DNA of 64,000 nucleotides from Balaenoptera acutorostrata (GCF_949987535.1 NC_080069.1:48411269-48475268), one strand, 5' to 3'; positions 12,617-24,006 are shown, counted from the stretch's first letter. A program made the numbers and translations. The notes: generated from the sequence alone by a model not told the origin.

Positions 12617-13163
12617 GAGGTTCCTTGAAAAACTAAAAATAGAATTACCATGTGACCCAGCAATCCCACTACTGGGCATATACCCAGAGAAAACCATAAT
12701 TCAAAAAGACACATGCACCCCAATGTTCATTGCAGCACTATTTACAATAGCCAGGTCATGGAAGCAACCTAAATGCCCATCGACAGACAAATGGATAAAG
12801 AAGTTGTGGTACATATATACAATGGAATATTACTCAGCCATAAAAAGGAACGAAATTGAGTCATTTGTTGAGACGTGGATGGATCTAGAGACTATCATAC
12901 AGAGTGAAGTAAGTCAGAAAGAGAAAAACAAATATCATATATTAACGCATGTATGTGGAACCTAGAAAAATGGTACAGATGAACCGGGTTGCAGGGCAGA
13001 AGTTGAGACACAGATGTAGAGAACAAACGTATGGACACCAAGTGGGGAAAACTGCGGTGGGGTGGGGATGGTGGTGTGCTGAATTGGAGAATTGGGTGAT
13101 TGGGATTGACATGTATACAGTGATGTGTACAAAATTGATGACTGATTAAAAAAAAAGAAGAAG
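12617..13163 (+). mobile_element. 5'-truncated L1, short 3' UTR form
   Basis: It begins within ORF2 (gaggttccttgaaaaac) and carries the [16 protein letters not shown] and YYSAIKRNE blocks in the open frame that reads through 12378-12965. It then has a 3' UTR that ends early ('gatgactgatt' plus A-run), unlike the long 3' UTR copies at 3.9, 6.8, 30.7 and 44.3 kb. A tentative eroded target duplication is aaatttcctcca at 12605-12616 versus aaatattcgcca at 13164-13175 (9 of 12). The 195-codon frame is flanking DNA fused by chance to an L1 ORF2 fragment. Confidence 0.85.
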
Positions 13164-13175
13164 AAATATTCGCCA

Positions 13176-13544
13176 TCATGATAAAATACCACTCCAATAT
13201 TATTACTCTTCAGAGCAATGTTTATTTATGTTGAGTTGAATGTCCAATAAATGTAACTCAAGTATTAATTAGCTAGATCCTGTGTTGAGCAGAATGAAAA
13301 AAAAGATGAAGAATATTTTATGAAAAGTTAAAAGATGTGTTTTTGCACCCCCTGATTTGGTCTCACTGTCCTCACAGTAGATTGTTTTTCTTAAAACTTG
13401 CAAATATGTGAAATCAAGAGATTTCACCTTATAGTCATGGCGAAATCACCACAAAGAAAAGGCAACTCTTGAGGCAAAACTCAAGGGCAAAAGAGAGAAG
13501 GAATCCTCCCCCCCCCCCAAAAAAAAATTTCCTCCAGAAAAACA
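13176..13544. other. Interval without genes; C-run/A-run at 13508-13527
   Basis: AT-rich sequence with a poly(C) run followed directly by poly(A) at 13508-13527. Nothing else is recognised. Confidence 0.45.
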
Positions 13545-13555
13545 CAAGGATTCTT

Positions 13556-13919
13556 TTTTTTTTTTTAATTTTTTTTTTAATGCTATTCTTGTCTGCTTAC
13601 ATTCTTTTTATGTATGTATGTATGTATGTATGCATGGCTTTGTTGGGTCTTCGTTTCTGTGCGAGGGCTTTCTCTAGTTGCGGCAAGTGGGGGCCACTCT
13701 TCATCGCGGTGCGGGGGCCACTCTTCATCGCGGTGCGCGGGCCTCTAACTATCTCGGCCTCTCGTTGCCGAGCACAGGCTCCAGACGCGCAGGCTCAGTA
13801 ATTGTGGCTCACGGACCGAGTTGCTCCCCGGCATGTGGGATCTTCCCAGACCAGGGCTCGAACCCGCGTCCCCTGCATTGGCAGGCAGATTCTCAACCAC
13901 TGCACCACCAGGGAAACCC
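13556..13919 (-). mobile_element. CHR-type tRNA-derived SINE (copy A of a pair)
   Basis: Read in reverse, it starts with the head 'ttccctggtggtgcagtggt', has the B-box region 'gggttcgagccc' and ends in a T/A-rich tail containing a (TGTA)n stretch at about 13609-13632. It has an exact internal 24-bp tandem duplication (13689-13712 and 13713-13736). It is flanked by copies of caaggattctt at 13545-13555 and 13920-13930. This SINE group is typical of cetaceans and hippos. Open frames across it are artefacts. Confidence 0.92.
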
Positions 13920-13930
13920 CAAGGATTCTT

Positions 13931-14235
13931 TTTTTTTTTTTTTTTTTTTAAACATTTATTTATTATTTATTTATGGCTGTGTTGGGTCTTCGTTTCTGTG
14001 CGAGGGTTTGCTCTAGTTGCAACAAGCAGGGGCCACTCTTCATTGCGATGTGCGGGCCTCTCACTATCGCGGCCTCTCATTTCGGAGCACAGTCTCCAGA
14101 CGTGCAGGCTCAGTAGTTGTGGCTCACGGGCCTAGTTACTCCGCGGCATGTGGGATCTTCCCAGACCAGGGCTCGAACCCGTGTCCCCTGCATTAGCAGG
14201 CAGATTCTTAACCACTGCGCCACCAGGGAAGCCCC
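13931..14235 (-). mobile_element. CHR-type tRNA-derived SINE (copy B of a pair)
   Basis: Same family and orientation as copy A, directly adjacent and sharing the middle direct repeat. The repeat caaggattctt occurs at 13920-13930 and again at 14236-14246. It differs from copy A in tail sequence and body substitutions and lacks the 24-bp duplication, so it is a separate insertion, not a segmental copy. The tRNA-like head with B-box is at the right end. Confidence 0.92.
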
Positions 14236-14246
14236 CAAGGATTCTT

Positions 14247-14678
14247 AAATAACTTCTCTTCCTCCTTTATTGAAGCTTCTCCAACAAATTGAACTCTCTA
14301 GGAACTTTCAAATAATGAGGATGACTAATGTTTATGCAGTTTCACAGGCCTATGTATTTTGGAGTATACAAGATCAGAACCTGTTGAAGTGGGTAAGTAA
14401 TAACAGAAATGTATCTGCTATGCTTTGCTTAAAAATATTGTTGCACAGGACAAAGCTTTGCATGCAGCATCAGATTCAGGTTGACTATAAAGAAAAATAT
14501 TACAGAATGAATTTTAAGTCTCTATATTTGGTTTACATAATTGTGAGCCTATGTGTGTGTACGTGTGTATGTTAAGAGGTGACACAAGACCTATCTAATT
14601 AAGTGTCTTCTGTGATTTGTGATAAACAACTCCTCGATAAACAAATTTCTTCACATTCCCATTGAAATTCATTTAGTT
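14247..14678. other. Interval without recognised features
   Basis: The 101-codon frame at 14270-14575 shows no domain and ends in a TG-rich stretch near 14552-14572. It is probably chance. Confidence 0.45.
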
Positions 14679-14884
14679 GAGCGCTGTCCAATAGACCTTT
14701 CTGCAGTGATAGAAATATTCTGTATTTGTGCTGTTCAGTGCAATAGCCACTAGCTACATATGGCTTTTGCACATGGCATGTGGCTAGTGACTGAGGATCT
14801 GAATTTTTTAAATTTTATTTCATTTTAATTAAGTTATATTTAAATAGCCACTTGTAAAAGTGGCTCTTGCATTGGACAACACAG
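14679..14884 (+). mobile_element. hAT-Charlie non-autonomous element (TGTCCAATAGA class)
   Basis: The ends are inverted: gagcgctgtccaat on the left and attggacaacacag on the right. The interior has the 'tagccactagctacatatgg' / 'aaatagccact' pattern of old MER hAT elements. The 8-bp flanks are atttagtt (14671-14678) and atctagct (14885-14892), 6 of 8 matching with both differences C/T, as expected for an eroded target duplication. I could not settle the subfamily. Confidence 0.8.
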
Positions 14885-15084
14885 ATCTAGCTGATACATG
14901 AATTCAACTTGACATGATTAAATCATTATTTTGTTCAGAGTATACATGTAGCCAAGTACCTTCAGAGATCCAGAGCTAAAAGAGGATGCACAATTCTTTC
15001 CCTAAATCCGGTTCATGCACACATTGTGCATTAACAGAATGAAACTGGTTATATTGATAAAGGGAACATGCAGGAGGTCATATT

Positions 15085-15240
15085 AGATAGTAGTTCAGAG
15101 TATACACTTTAGAATATGACAAACTTGAGTTCAAATCCTGTCTCTCACCCCCATTTGCCATCTTATCTTAGAGAAAATATTTAAATTTCTTTGAGTCTCC
15201 ATTTTCTAAGTTATAATTGGGGCTGATAATAATGAAATCA
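15085..15240 (+). repeat. MIR SINE
   Basis: It follows MIR in the sense direction: a 'gttcagagtatacactttagaat' head, 'gagttcaaatcctgtctct', then 'ttgagtctccattttctaagttataattgggg'-type sequence. Confidence 0.75.
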
Positions 15241-15289
15241 TGTCTATACCGAGCTTATCACTCAACACAGAGAAGTAATGATGGTGATG

Positions 15290-15470
15290 ACGATCCTGTT
15301 CATGATGGTGTTATCTTCATACATTCAGACTCATTTAATCCTCATATCACTTCTATTAAAAATACTATCTATACTCCCCAGAGGGGAAAACTGAAGCTCA
15401 AAGTCATTTAAGGTCACTTAACTAATCCAAAATTTAAATTATAACTCTAATTCTAAAGTCCTGTTCTTTT
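15290..15470 (-). repeat. MIR SINE
   Basis: Antisense MIR landmarks: 'actcatttaatcctcatatca', 'ccagaggggaaaactgaagc' and 'ggtcacttaactaat'. It lies back to back with the sense MIR just upstream. Confidence 0.75.
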
Positions 15471-18400
15471 CTTTCTACCAATTTACCTCTTTTTGTAGTA
15501 ACCAATTAGACCTCAAGTTAAAAGTCTAAACTATTCATTCTGAACTACAAGTATGTCATCCAGAAGGTGATTGAAGTCACATTTAAGCATGAGAATACTA
15601 AGCAGGATCTTAACCTTGACCTTTAAAATAGTATAAGAAAGAAAGCAAGAAAGGAAGAAAAGAGTAAAGCAAGCAAGCAAGAAAGAAGGGGGAGTAATTC
15701 TCCCTGAATCTATATTTGAGGAATATACATTTGCTACTTTCTGAAAGAAGGAATGGGGGGGCGGATGGCAGAGAGAAAGAGAGAATATGAATCACACAAA
15801 TATGAGTGACTTGTCCTTAGGGTTCAAGCCCTGCCTGGCTCTGCCTACCTATTTCAAACACTAAATGCAAGAAAACAGTTATAGAATATGGGTTCCCACC
15901 TTTCAAAAAACATAATTCTGCCCACATCTGTTCATTGCCATCATTATGTCAGGCTTAGACTAGTCAAATCAGCAACTTTTTCTTTCTTGGAGTAGGGGTA
16001 GGGAGACAAAAGCCTGACTGCAAGAGGGAACAACAAGTCCCTTCACCTATGTTTAACCATGGCAGAAAGACCTTGGAAATACACCTTCAAAATTATTCCA
16101 CTACCTGAGTGGTAAACCCTTTGATAGGTGTTTCCTAGAGATGAGAGTGATTTATGTTATAACTCAGTGGCAGGAAATACAGTTGCCCTTAAACTAAAAA
16201 AAATAACCCAAAAAACCCAAAACAAACAACAACAACAAAACAAAAAACAGAGGTGGAATTGACACTTTCTTGGTAAATTCAAGTAATCTAGGTCATGATT
16301 ACTAGCTGGTAAGTAACTGAGCCCTGATGGACTACAGTAATTAATTGCAAGAGCTCATTGAGTAATCTATATTTGTGTAGTCCATGATTGGTAGACTAAA
16401 TAAATCAATATTATATAATCTGCGTATATTTGTCACAGTTTTTTAAAAGTTTACAGATGTGGTTTAATTAAGAAGATAGAGATTGATTTTAAACAGGAAA
16501 TTCAGAGTACTTATGAAATTATGCATTTTCTCCATCACCAAGTGATAAATACAAGCAATGGCATCATGGGAGAATCCTCATCATTCAAAGTCTGGCATGA
16601 ATAATAGAATTCTAGGCTGGAGCTCAGTTCCTGGCTCTACTATGGCCTTCTGGAGGCTTTCTGGGGATGACGCTCCTTTCTTGGTTATATGATACTTCCT
16701 CTTACATTTGGACATCCTTTCTAACTGGATAGGAGTCTCATGAAGAAATTAATTTAAGAAACATAACATTTGTCCTAACACCACAAAATATCCACAGAAA
16801 CAATCAGTATCCAGAACACAGAGATGAGTACAACATTCGTAGAACTCTACCAATTTTATAGCTTTGATTCTCTTCTCTACTCAAATTTTACACAGGTGTG
16901 GAAGATAGAATTCAGTTTTATTAAGCACACATATACAGTCCTTCCATTTAATGTTTGATTCTCTTCTCTACTCAAATTTTGCACAGGTGTGGAAGCTTGA
17001 ATTCAGTTTTATTAAGCACACATATACAGTCCTTCCATTTAAAGTAATGTGGCTCTTTTTTTTAGAAGAGTTATACAAAACTTGCAGTTAATTATAATAT
17101 CACAAAAACATTATTTACTGTAGCTCTCTCAGCTTATTAGCTCCTATGAATAGCATCTATTGTAAAGAAAACCAATATTTTTATTCTTTCAGCTAAAGTT
17201 TCCATGAATTAACATTATCCCATTAAACTGAAGGAATTCAAGGATAGAGAATAATACAATTCCCAATTACTCTATTGGGTTCTACTTTACAAATCTGTGG
17301 TCCAGGGACTACTAAAGTATAGGGAAATTGTTCAAATGTTTGTCTTGAGCTTTATTTGTTTATTTAAAATCTACTGATTCAATGCCTTAAGTCATTGAGA
17401 AACATGGCTGGAGATGTAGACACCACCAAGAACCCAAAGCTATTAGAAACTGGGAAAACACTGAAATAACTGGGGCTTGAGTTTAATATAAAAAAGTCAA
17501 TGTGATTTACTTGTGGCATGAAGAACATGGATTTTTTCTGTCATTATAGGATGAAGAAAATTCATTTAGGATTTCGTTTTGTTTGATTAGAATAGCTTTA
17601 GAGTAAGCTCACTGGAAGTTCTTTTGAATTATTTATGCTTATAGCCCTAAAGCTAAGAAGATAAGTTGGTGGAATTTTTTATTTTTGTGTGAGTAGTGTC
17701 ACAGCTTGTCTTCCCATGATTATAAGCCTGGGAGGGTGAATCTGTTTTCTTATCAGTTGAAGTAAAATATAAATTACACCAAGAAAGATGTTCATTTACT
17801 GAAATTTTTCCAGTTACTCATTAACCAAACCATACCATTACATCATTTCACCATACTCCTGAAATGTTCTAGGACAGTTCTAATTTCCTGTAAATGTACT
17901 CTTTCAAAATGGGCAACTTATTAACTATGAACTTATACTTTAAGTTCCTCTAAGACAGAGATATCTTTATTTTTTCATCTTAGCTTAATGTTGACCCAGA
18001 ATTCAAAAGTTTTATTAAACTGAACTATTACTAACAGTGATTTGATTTTTATACTTTAAAATAAATCCACAAGTCAGGACACAAAAATTCTTTGTAAGAC
18101 CATCAGACAATAGACCCTGACTTTTAGTTCAGAAAATATGGCCACTACAACCAGAAAGTACCAATAGGGTCATGAGACCAATTGCAGTATGAACAGAAAT
18201 TCCCAAAGGAAACTGAAGCTAGGAACTACTGGAAAGAGTTCTTAAGATTTATGTGCTCAGGACAGATGACTCCAACCAACAGAGTGAGACAGAAAGAATA
18301 ATATGTACAATGAGTCTAACAGAATATTTCCAGCACCAACACATGTATCACATATATCGGGCATTCAGTATATGTTTGATATATGAAAATATCTAATGTA

Positions 18401-18472
18401 TTAAAAGTAAAGTCAGTATTCTCATAAAATGTTTAGAAGGTGGATAAATAAGATCAATGAGAGGACGCTTTA
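15471..18472. other. Long interval without genes
   Basis: It holds a purine-rich (GAAA/GCAA) stretch at 15628-15690, an A-rich (CAA) stretch at 16192-16250 and the 91-bp tandem duplication listed separately. The rest is AT-rich sequence with no repeat family or exon that I recognise. Confidence 0.45.
16863..17044. repeat. 91-bp tandem duplication
   Basis: The unit at 16863-16953 (starting tttgattctcttctctactc) is repeated at 16954-17044. Differences are confined to a few bases (tttta/ttttg, gaagatag/gaagcttg and the junction end). The high identity implies a fairly recent duplication of unique sequence. Confidence 0.9.
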
Positions 18473-18488
18473 AAAAAAATCAGTATAG

Positions 18489-18841
18489 GGCTTCCCTGGT
18501 GCCGCAGTGGTTGAGAATCTGCCTGCCAATACAGGGGACACGGGTTCGATCCCTGATCCAGTAAGATCCCACCTGCCGCGGAGTAACTAAGCCCATGCGC
18601 CACAACTACTGAGCCTGTGCTCTAGAGCCCTTGAGCCGTAACTACTGAGCCCACGTGCCACAACTACTGAAGCCCGCACGCCTAGAGCCCGTGCTCCACA
18701 ACAAGAGAAGCCACCCTGATGAGAAGCCCACGCGCTGCAACAAAGAGTAGCCCCCGCTCACCGCAACTAGAGAAAGCCCGCGCACAGCAACGAAGACCCA
18801 ACACAGCCAAAAATAAATAAATAAAATAAATAAATTTATTT
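18489..18841 (+). mobile_element. CHR-type tRNA-derived SINE, full length
   Basis: It runs from the head gggcttccctggtgccgcag through the B-box 'gggttcgatccc' to an (AATAA)n tail. The tRNA-unrelated body contains two similar 'ccacaactactgagcc'-type blocks. The target duplication is near perfect: aaaaaaatcagtatag at 18473-18488 and 18842-18857. The upstream context ttt/aaaa is a canonical L1 endonuclease site, consistent with mobilisation by L1. Confidence 0.95.
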
Positions 18842-18857
18842 AAAAAAATCAGTATAG

Positions 18858-20826
18858 AGCGTGGGGATTGGCAGCACAATTTCATAACGGCTTTCAAGTT
18901 TACATAAGCTTATTACAGAAATTTTTGCACTATGATAAATGGATTAGGAAGAAATATGGCATATGGAACACATCCATTTATCTCTACTCCTTCCTAAAAC
19001 TTCATTAATTTAGCTATACAGGGGCAAACCCAGAAAGGACAAAGAAAATGAAAGAGAAGATAGCAGCAGAGAAGTGATGTCAATAAAATGGTGGGAAATG
19101 GAAAGTCGACGACCAAGTGCTAAGGACTTAGCAGAGCAGAGGAACAGAAAGCCTAAATACCTGCAGAAGGTGACACAGGTGTGAAGTGAGCTGATTCAAG
19201 GCTACCCAAACGCTCAGGAGTTATAGATATTGTGTGCCTGTGAATGGAATGAGTCTGAAAACTGGTGTGTCGTTTGAAATTCTGTACAGAAAGCATTTAG
19301 AAGCCCAGATCTCTTCACTCATCTAAAACAGACAGGAGCTTTATTCTCTATAGAAATTAAATTAGGAAAGCTCTCCAAAAAACCAGATACAATAAATGGA
19401 AGGGTAGGGACAATTCTGTACACAGGAAATGAGAATTAACTGTGAATCTCCCCCAAATTACACATGATTCTTTTCCCCTAGCTACCCACCACCAGAATTC
19501 TGCAATAAAAGATTCATAATTCCAGTCTCCTCTTTTCTCATTCTTTCTGTGGAGAAATGGGTGCAATGAATAAAGAAGATCCACTGCCGCAAGATATATC
19601 ATCATAAAATACTTTAAATGAACTTAACAAAATGTTATCTCCATCAAAATATTGAGTTGCATTTGATCCCCCCCGAGGAGCTGCTGTAGTAGAGGACTGT
19701 TATTTTTGGCTTTAAGGTTATGGTGATTTTTAAAGTCAAATTGAAAAATCTAAACATAAAAGTCTCTTTTAATTGTATTTGGGATATAAATTGGCAATCA
19801 TATATTTATAAACTCTAAACATTCTTAGGAACAACTGTAAGATTCTTACATTAGTTTTAACAAAAAGTAAGCCAGCAACAAAATAATGGACACTAGTCCA
19901 ATATTTGGTATAAAAGGAGCTACATTCTGAGATGGGCTTGAAAACTAGATCCAATTGGTAACATTCACTTAAGCCAAAAAGCAGACCTCACATTTCCAAC
20001 CTACTTACTTGGGCCCCATGTGAACATAAGGAAAAGCCAAGTTTCATTAAAAAAAAAACTCTCTGAAGGGTTTTTTTAAAAAAGGTTTAAAAAATAAACC
20101 TGAAGTTTCTCCTTCAGTTCTTAAAATATTGGCAGACACTGAAAGTCTATTTTTGGAATTAAACGTAGCTAATTATTTTTAGGCATGTCACCAAAAGCTT
20201 TTGTTTTCAGATTCAGCAGTTTCCAAAATTGGTTTCTGGACTTTTCTCTTGGGTCCCTATAGCTCATACTCCAGAGCTGAGATACATATATAAACTACAG
20301 ATATGAGAACCTCCTTTAGGTTTTAATGAATCAGGATGAGGACTGAGAAAGAGAAAGATGGTTTAGAATGGAGGAGACCTTTTGTGTTTTTAGATATTGG
20401 AAGTGAGAGGAGAGAGTTTATTCTCCTAATGAGGAATTTATTGGTCAGGTATATTGAAGACAAATGCCTCCTCATTACAAGAAATCAAGCGGGTCCTTAA
20501 GAAAGGAGTAAAATTTGAGGAAAGATTTTTAAGGCATTAATCAACTTGTCTGAAATCCTTATAAATCCTTTACAATTTATGTAAAGTAACTAAAAATTAT
20601 GAAATTGGTATTTTAAGAATCCTAAAAAGTATTAAATAGTCTTAATCTTGTTAACAGGCTGTGATTATTCCAACTGACTATGTTTACAGTGGAAATTGCA
20701 TTTGACATGAACTTCAGTGCTAACCTTAAAGACCTTTTTTGAATAGTATTAATTTATAGATGATCATATTAAAAAGAACTGCATTTAGGTAGAGTGAAAA
20801 TTTGTCATGAAAATGTCATGAATAAC
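18858..20826. other. Long interval without recognised features
   Basis: No repeat family, exon or structured RNA is recognised. Part of 19020-19350 could be an eroded LTR, but I cannot support it. Confidence 0.4.
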
Positions 20827-21320
20827 AAAAAGACACGTGCACCCCAATGTTCACTGCAGCACTATTTACAATAGCCAGGTCATGGAAGCAACCTAAATGC
20901 CCATTGACAGACAAATGGATAAAGAAGATGTGGTACATATATACAATGGAATATTACTCAGCCATAAAAAGCAGCGAAACTGGGTCATTTGTAGAGATGT
21001 GGATGGATCTAGAGACTGTCATACAGAGTGAAGTAAGGCAGAAAGAGAAAAACAAATATCGTATATTAATGCATATATGTGGAATCTAGAAAAATGGTAC
21101 AGATGAACCGGTTTGCAGGGCAGAAATTGAGACACAGATGCAGAAAACAAACGTATGGACACCAAGAGGCGAAAGGGGCAGGGTGGGGGGGGGAAGGGGG
21201 TGGTGGGATGAATTGGGAGATTGGGATTGACATAAATACACTAATATGTATAAAATGGAAAACTAATAAGAACCTGCTGTATAAAAAAATAAATAAAATA
21301 AAATTCAAATATTAAAAAGA
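20827..21320 (+). mobile_element. 5'-truncated L1, short 3' UTR form
   Basis: It starts in the last part of ORF2 (aaaaagacacgtgcacc), carries the FTIARSWKQPKCP and YYSAIK blocks, and ends with 'gaacctgctgtat' and an (AAATA)n tail. The 3' UTR is the short type also seen at 12.6-13.2 kb. Only a weak target duplication is visible (atgtcatgaataac near 20811 against aagtcacaaataat near 21321). Confidence 0.87.
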
Positions 21321-21820
21321 AAGTCACAAATAATAGCAAATATGTAAGGCATAGGACTTAAATCAGATTCTGTGATTAAACATTAAATACACAAATTCTC
21401 CTGGGAACAGTTTCATTTTAAGTAATGCAATTAACCTAAATAATACTTTGATGAAGAAAATGTCAATCCAGGTTTTGGAACTGAGGGATGGTCATTTAGT
21501 GTTACTCCCATATACTGGCCACTTGCAGTATGGCAGCTGTGACACATGACTGTGTAAGGAGAAATATAACTAACAATTAACTTGAGAGCATGCTGGGAAT
21601 AAGTGACCATGGAACTATAGTGGAAAAGATGATACAAAAACAGAGGAAAAGTATACATGCCGATCCAGTTGGAGAAAGAGCATTACTGTTCCACAGTTTG
21701 CCTGGGCAGGTCTTTTTGTTATAGCACAAATATAAAAATAATAAGCATTATTTATTTAGATAACTAATAATGAATTCTTTCCACAAAGAATTCCATAAAA
21801 GATTCAAAATGACTCACAGG

Positions 21821-21905
21821 AAATAAATACAATAAAATAAGATGATAAAATAAATACAATAAAATAAGAATAAAGAATAAATACGATAAAATAAGATAAA
21901 ATGAT
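21821..21905. repeat. A-rich tandem repeat, about 28 bp x 3
   Basis: The unit aaataaatacaataaaataa recurs about three times with small changes (aataagatgat, aataagaataaag, acgataaaataag). Confidence 0.8.
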
Positions 21906-21914
21906 GAAGTCATG

Positions 21915-21953
<39 letters not shown>
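21915..21953. repeat. (TA)n(CA)n microsatellite
   Basis: About 13 TA units run directly into about 6 CA units. Likely polymorphic. Confidence 0.95.
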
Positions 21954-22859
21954 AAGATATAAATATAGATACATGTATAGATAGAGATGTGAGTGAAGTC
22001 TAGGAAAAATACAACTAAGTGAACAATAGTTGCTACAGTGACATTGTAACCTGGCTTTGAATATCCTGGAAGCCAATATTAAAAGGTGTTCCATGGAACA
22101 GTAGTCCCTGGTGACATTCAGTGAATAAAAATGTTTGGTGTCAAAGAAGTTTTGAAAGGGTTATATACACTCTGTGACCCTTTTTGGAGACTTGGAGTGC
22201 ACACCAGAATAGTACAGGCTCTGATGAACCACAGGAAAAAAATTAGTGGATTTTTTTAGCCCATTATTTCCCAAATGCATTGGTCACATAATCCCTTTTC
22301 CTATGTTTGCTTCTTTTTACACCCATTATATCCCCATGAAATAGTGTTGCACTGAATACTCTGGGATTCAGAAGCTTAGTGCTGTTTGCTTTCAGGAAGT
22401 TCATAACAAGTGTTCTAATTTATAACATTTTGTGATGCAGATGTATCTATTTGATGTATTCCATTAATGCTAATACTTTGTATGATATGGCATTTTTCCT
22501 AATTCTATTTATTATTTTGTTGTTGTCTTATTTTACAGTATATATTTCCTGAGAGTCAGTTCACATTCTTTATGGAAACCTTAATTAATTGAGCAATGCT
22601 TATCACAGTTCAGCCCTTGACTTTTTGATTTTCCAAATCCTTCCATGTATCATTCCAGGTTCCTCACTCTTTACATGACTCACTACCTTCTGCTCCTGTT
22701 TCCCCTCTTCAGAGCTTAAGCCAGAAGGGATACCCCTCTTTGTAACAGTCCATAAGAGGGGGCACTGCTAGTACTGTCATACTTCAGTGGCTGGAGTCCA
22801 TCTATATGCTGCCCAAACCAAGTAGGTGCTTCCTTCCTTAACTCAATAAATTTTCTCCA

Positions 22860-23230
22860 GGGGGTTTATCACAAGAAAATAATATTTACCAACAATATCA
22901 AAGCATTGCTTAAAAGAATGAATATTAGAAAGAAACCAAAATTTCCCCCAAAATGGTTAAATAATGATACCTGAACACAATGAAATACTATGCTGTCATT
23001 TAAAACTGCCTTTATAAGAATGCTTAATGTCACATAATTTTTTCACTGCCCGATATTGGGTTGGCCTAAAAGATCGTTCGGGTTTTTCCGTAAGATGTTA
23101 CAGAAAAAGCCCGAATAACCTTTTTGGCCAACCCAATATTATATAAAATATAGCCTCAATCATTATATATGGAAGGGTATACTTTTTTTGGAATTTGAAG
23201 AATGGAATTACTTCCTGCTTTTTTGTTTCT
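22860..23230 (+). repeat. L1M fragment (3' end), interrupted by a mariner MITE
   Basis: It follows the old L1M 3' region: 'gtttatcacaagaaaataat', a degraded middle, and 'acacaatgaaatactatgct'. The mariner element sits inside at 23056. Diverged; edges approximate. Confidence 0.55.
23056..23136 (+). mobile_element. 81-bp mariner-type MITE, near-perfect hairpin
   Basis: It begins TTGGGTTGGCC and ends GGCCAACCCAA, and is bounded by TA at 23054-23055 and 23137-23138, the mariner target. The two arms pair along nearly their whole length. It resembles the non-autonomous mariner repeats of cetartiodactyls. It has no coding capacity. In ruminants I recall hairpins of this kind being annotated as the miR-2284/2285 microRNA family. 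Confidence 0.9.
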
Positions 23231-23234
23231 CTAA

Positions 23235-23365
23235 TTATCTGTAAATGTATTTAATTATTTATTGAGCCACTACTTGGTAGTACTGCAATATATACTAAGG
23301 TGATAGCAGTGGTCTAAACAAAGCTCCCAACTTACAGAGTTTACATTCTAATACACAACAAACAT
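23235..23365 (-). repeat. L2 3' end fragment
   Basis: Antisense L2 3' UTR pattern: 'tatttattgagccactactt', 'caacttacagagtttacattctaatac'-type sequence. Confidence 0.6.
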
Positions 23366-23539
23366 GCACTATTTGTGCAATAAAAAATAACTAAGAATTA
23401 TTTTAAATGAGTTTTCCCACCCTCTGTTTGTTTACTTGATGTTTAGATAGAGACTATTTGTCTGAGGAGTGTCTATTCCTGTAGATATTACAAGAATATT
23501 ATTTTGTGCCATGACCTAAGCTTAGGGTAGAGAGCAATA

Positions 23540-23750
23540 GCTACCATTTTTGAACATTTGCTTTGTGCCAGGCACTTTTCCTGTTTCTCCCAACTGAGAT
23601 TATCCCTATTATACAATTGTGAAAATAGAGGCTCACAAAAATTAGGTTACTTGCCCAAGATTATACACTAATGAATGAGGAAGTCACAGGAACAGAATCC
23701 GAGCCAGGGATTTCTGCATTGAAAGTCCCTCTTTTGTTTTGCTTCTAAAC
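23540..23750 (-). repeat. MIR SINE
   Basis: Antisense MIR landmarks: 'gctttgtgccaggcactttt', 'gaaaatagaggctcacaaaa', 'gttacttgcccaagatta' and 'gaatccgagccagggattt'. Confidence 0.78.
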
Positions 23751-24006
23751 AATATATATGACTCTAAAGGAAATGATAGTGCAAAGCTTTTCTAGTGGAA
23801 AAAGTCAGAAGAAATATTGCAATCTCCAGGAGAGAATCACCACTCTAAAAACTAATAAGTGAGCTTTTGCTTCCCCGTCTTTTCAGTGGTTTTCAAAAAG
23901 TGATTAGCTGATAACCATTGGCATCAAAATTTCCAGATATATTTGTTAAAAATATAGTTTGCTGGTTGTTACCTCAGACCAATTGAATCAAACTTTCAAA
24001 AGGGGT

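Larger units (their letters stand above)
21321..22859. other. Interval with simple repeats, no genes
   Basis: It holds the A-rich tandem repeat and the TA/CA tract listed separately. Around 22085-22370 there are faint hAT-like ends (gtgttccatggaac on the left, ccatgaaatagtgttgc on the right), too weak to call. Otherwise unremarkable. Confidence 0.4.

Noticed and set aside
12378..12965. 195-codon frame that looks like a novel gene
   Set aside because: The first part is flanking DNA and the second part is an L1 ORF2 C-terminal fragment. The fusion is created by the L1 insertion at 12617.
13609..13632. Regular TGTA repeats, considered as an array of interest or CRISPR-like repeats
   Set aside because: It is a tetranucleotide run within a SINE tail, without spacers; the window is mammalian.
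13469..14135. Overlapping open frames of 104-112 codons on the plus strand
   Set aside because: They run antisense through two CHR SINEs and their simple tails. The frame sequence follows the SINE consensus, not a protein.
18489..18560. tRNA-like sequence with a B-box
   Set aside because: It is the tRNA-derived head of a SINE, followed by the SINE body and tail, not a tRNA gene.
22085..22370. Possible hAT element with gtgttccatggaac-like ends
   Set aside because: Only one end is convincing and no 8-bp duplication is visible.
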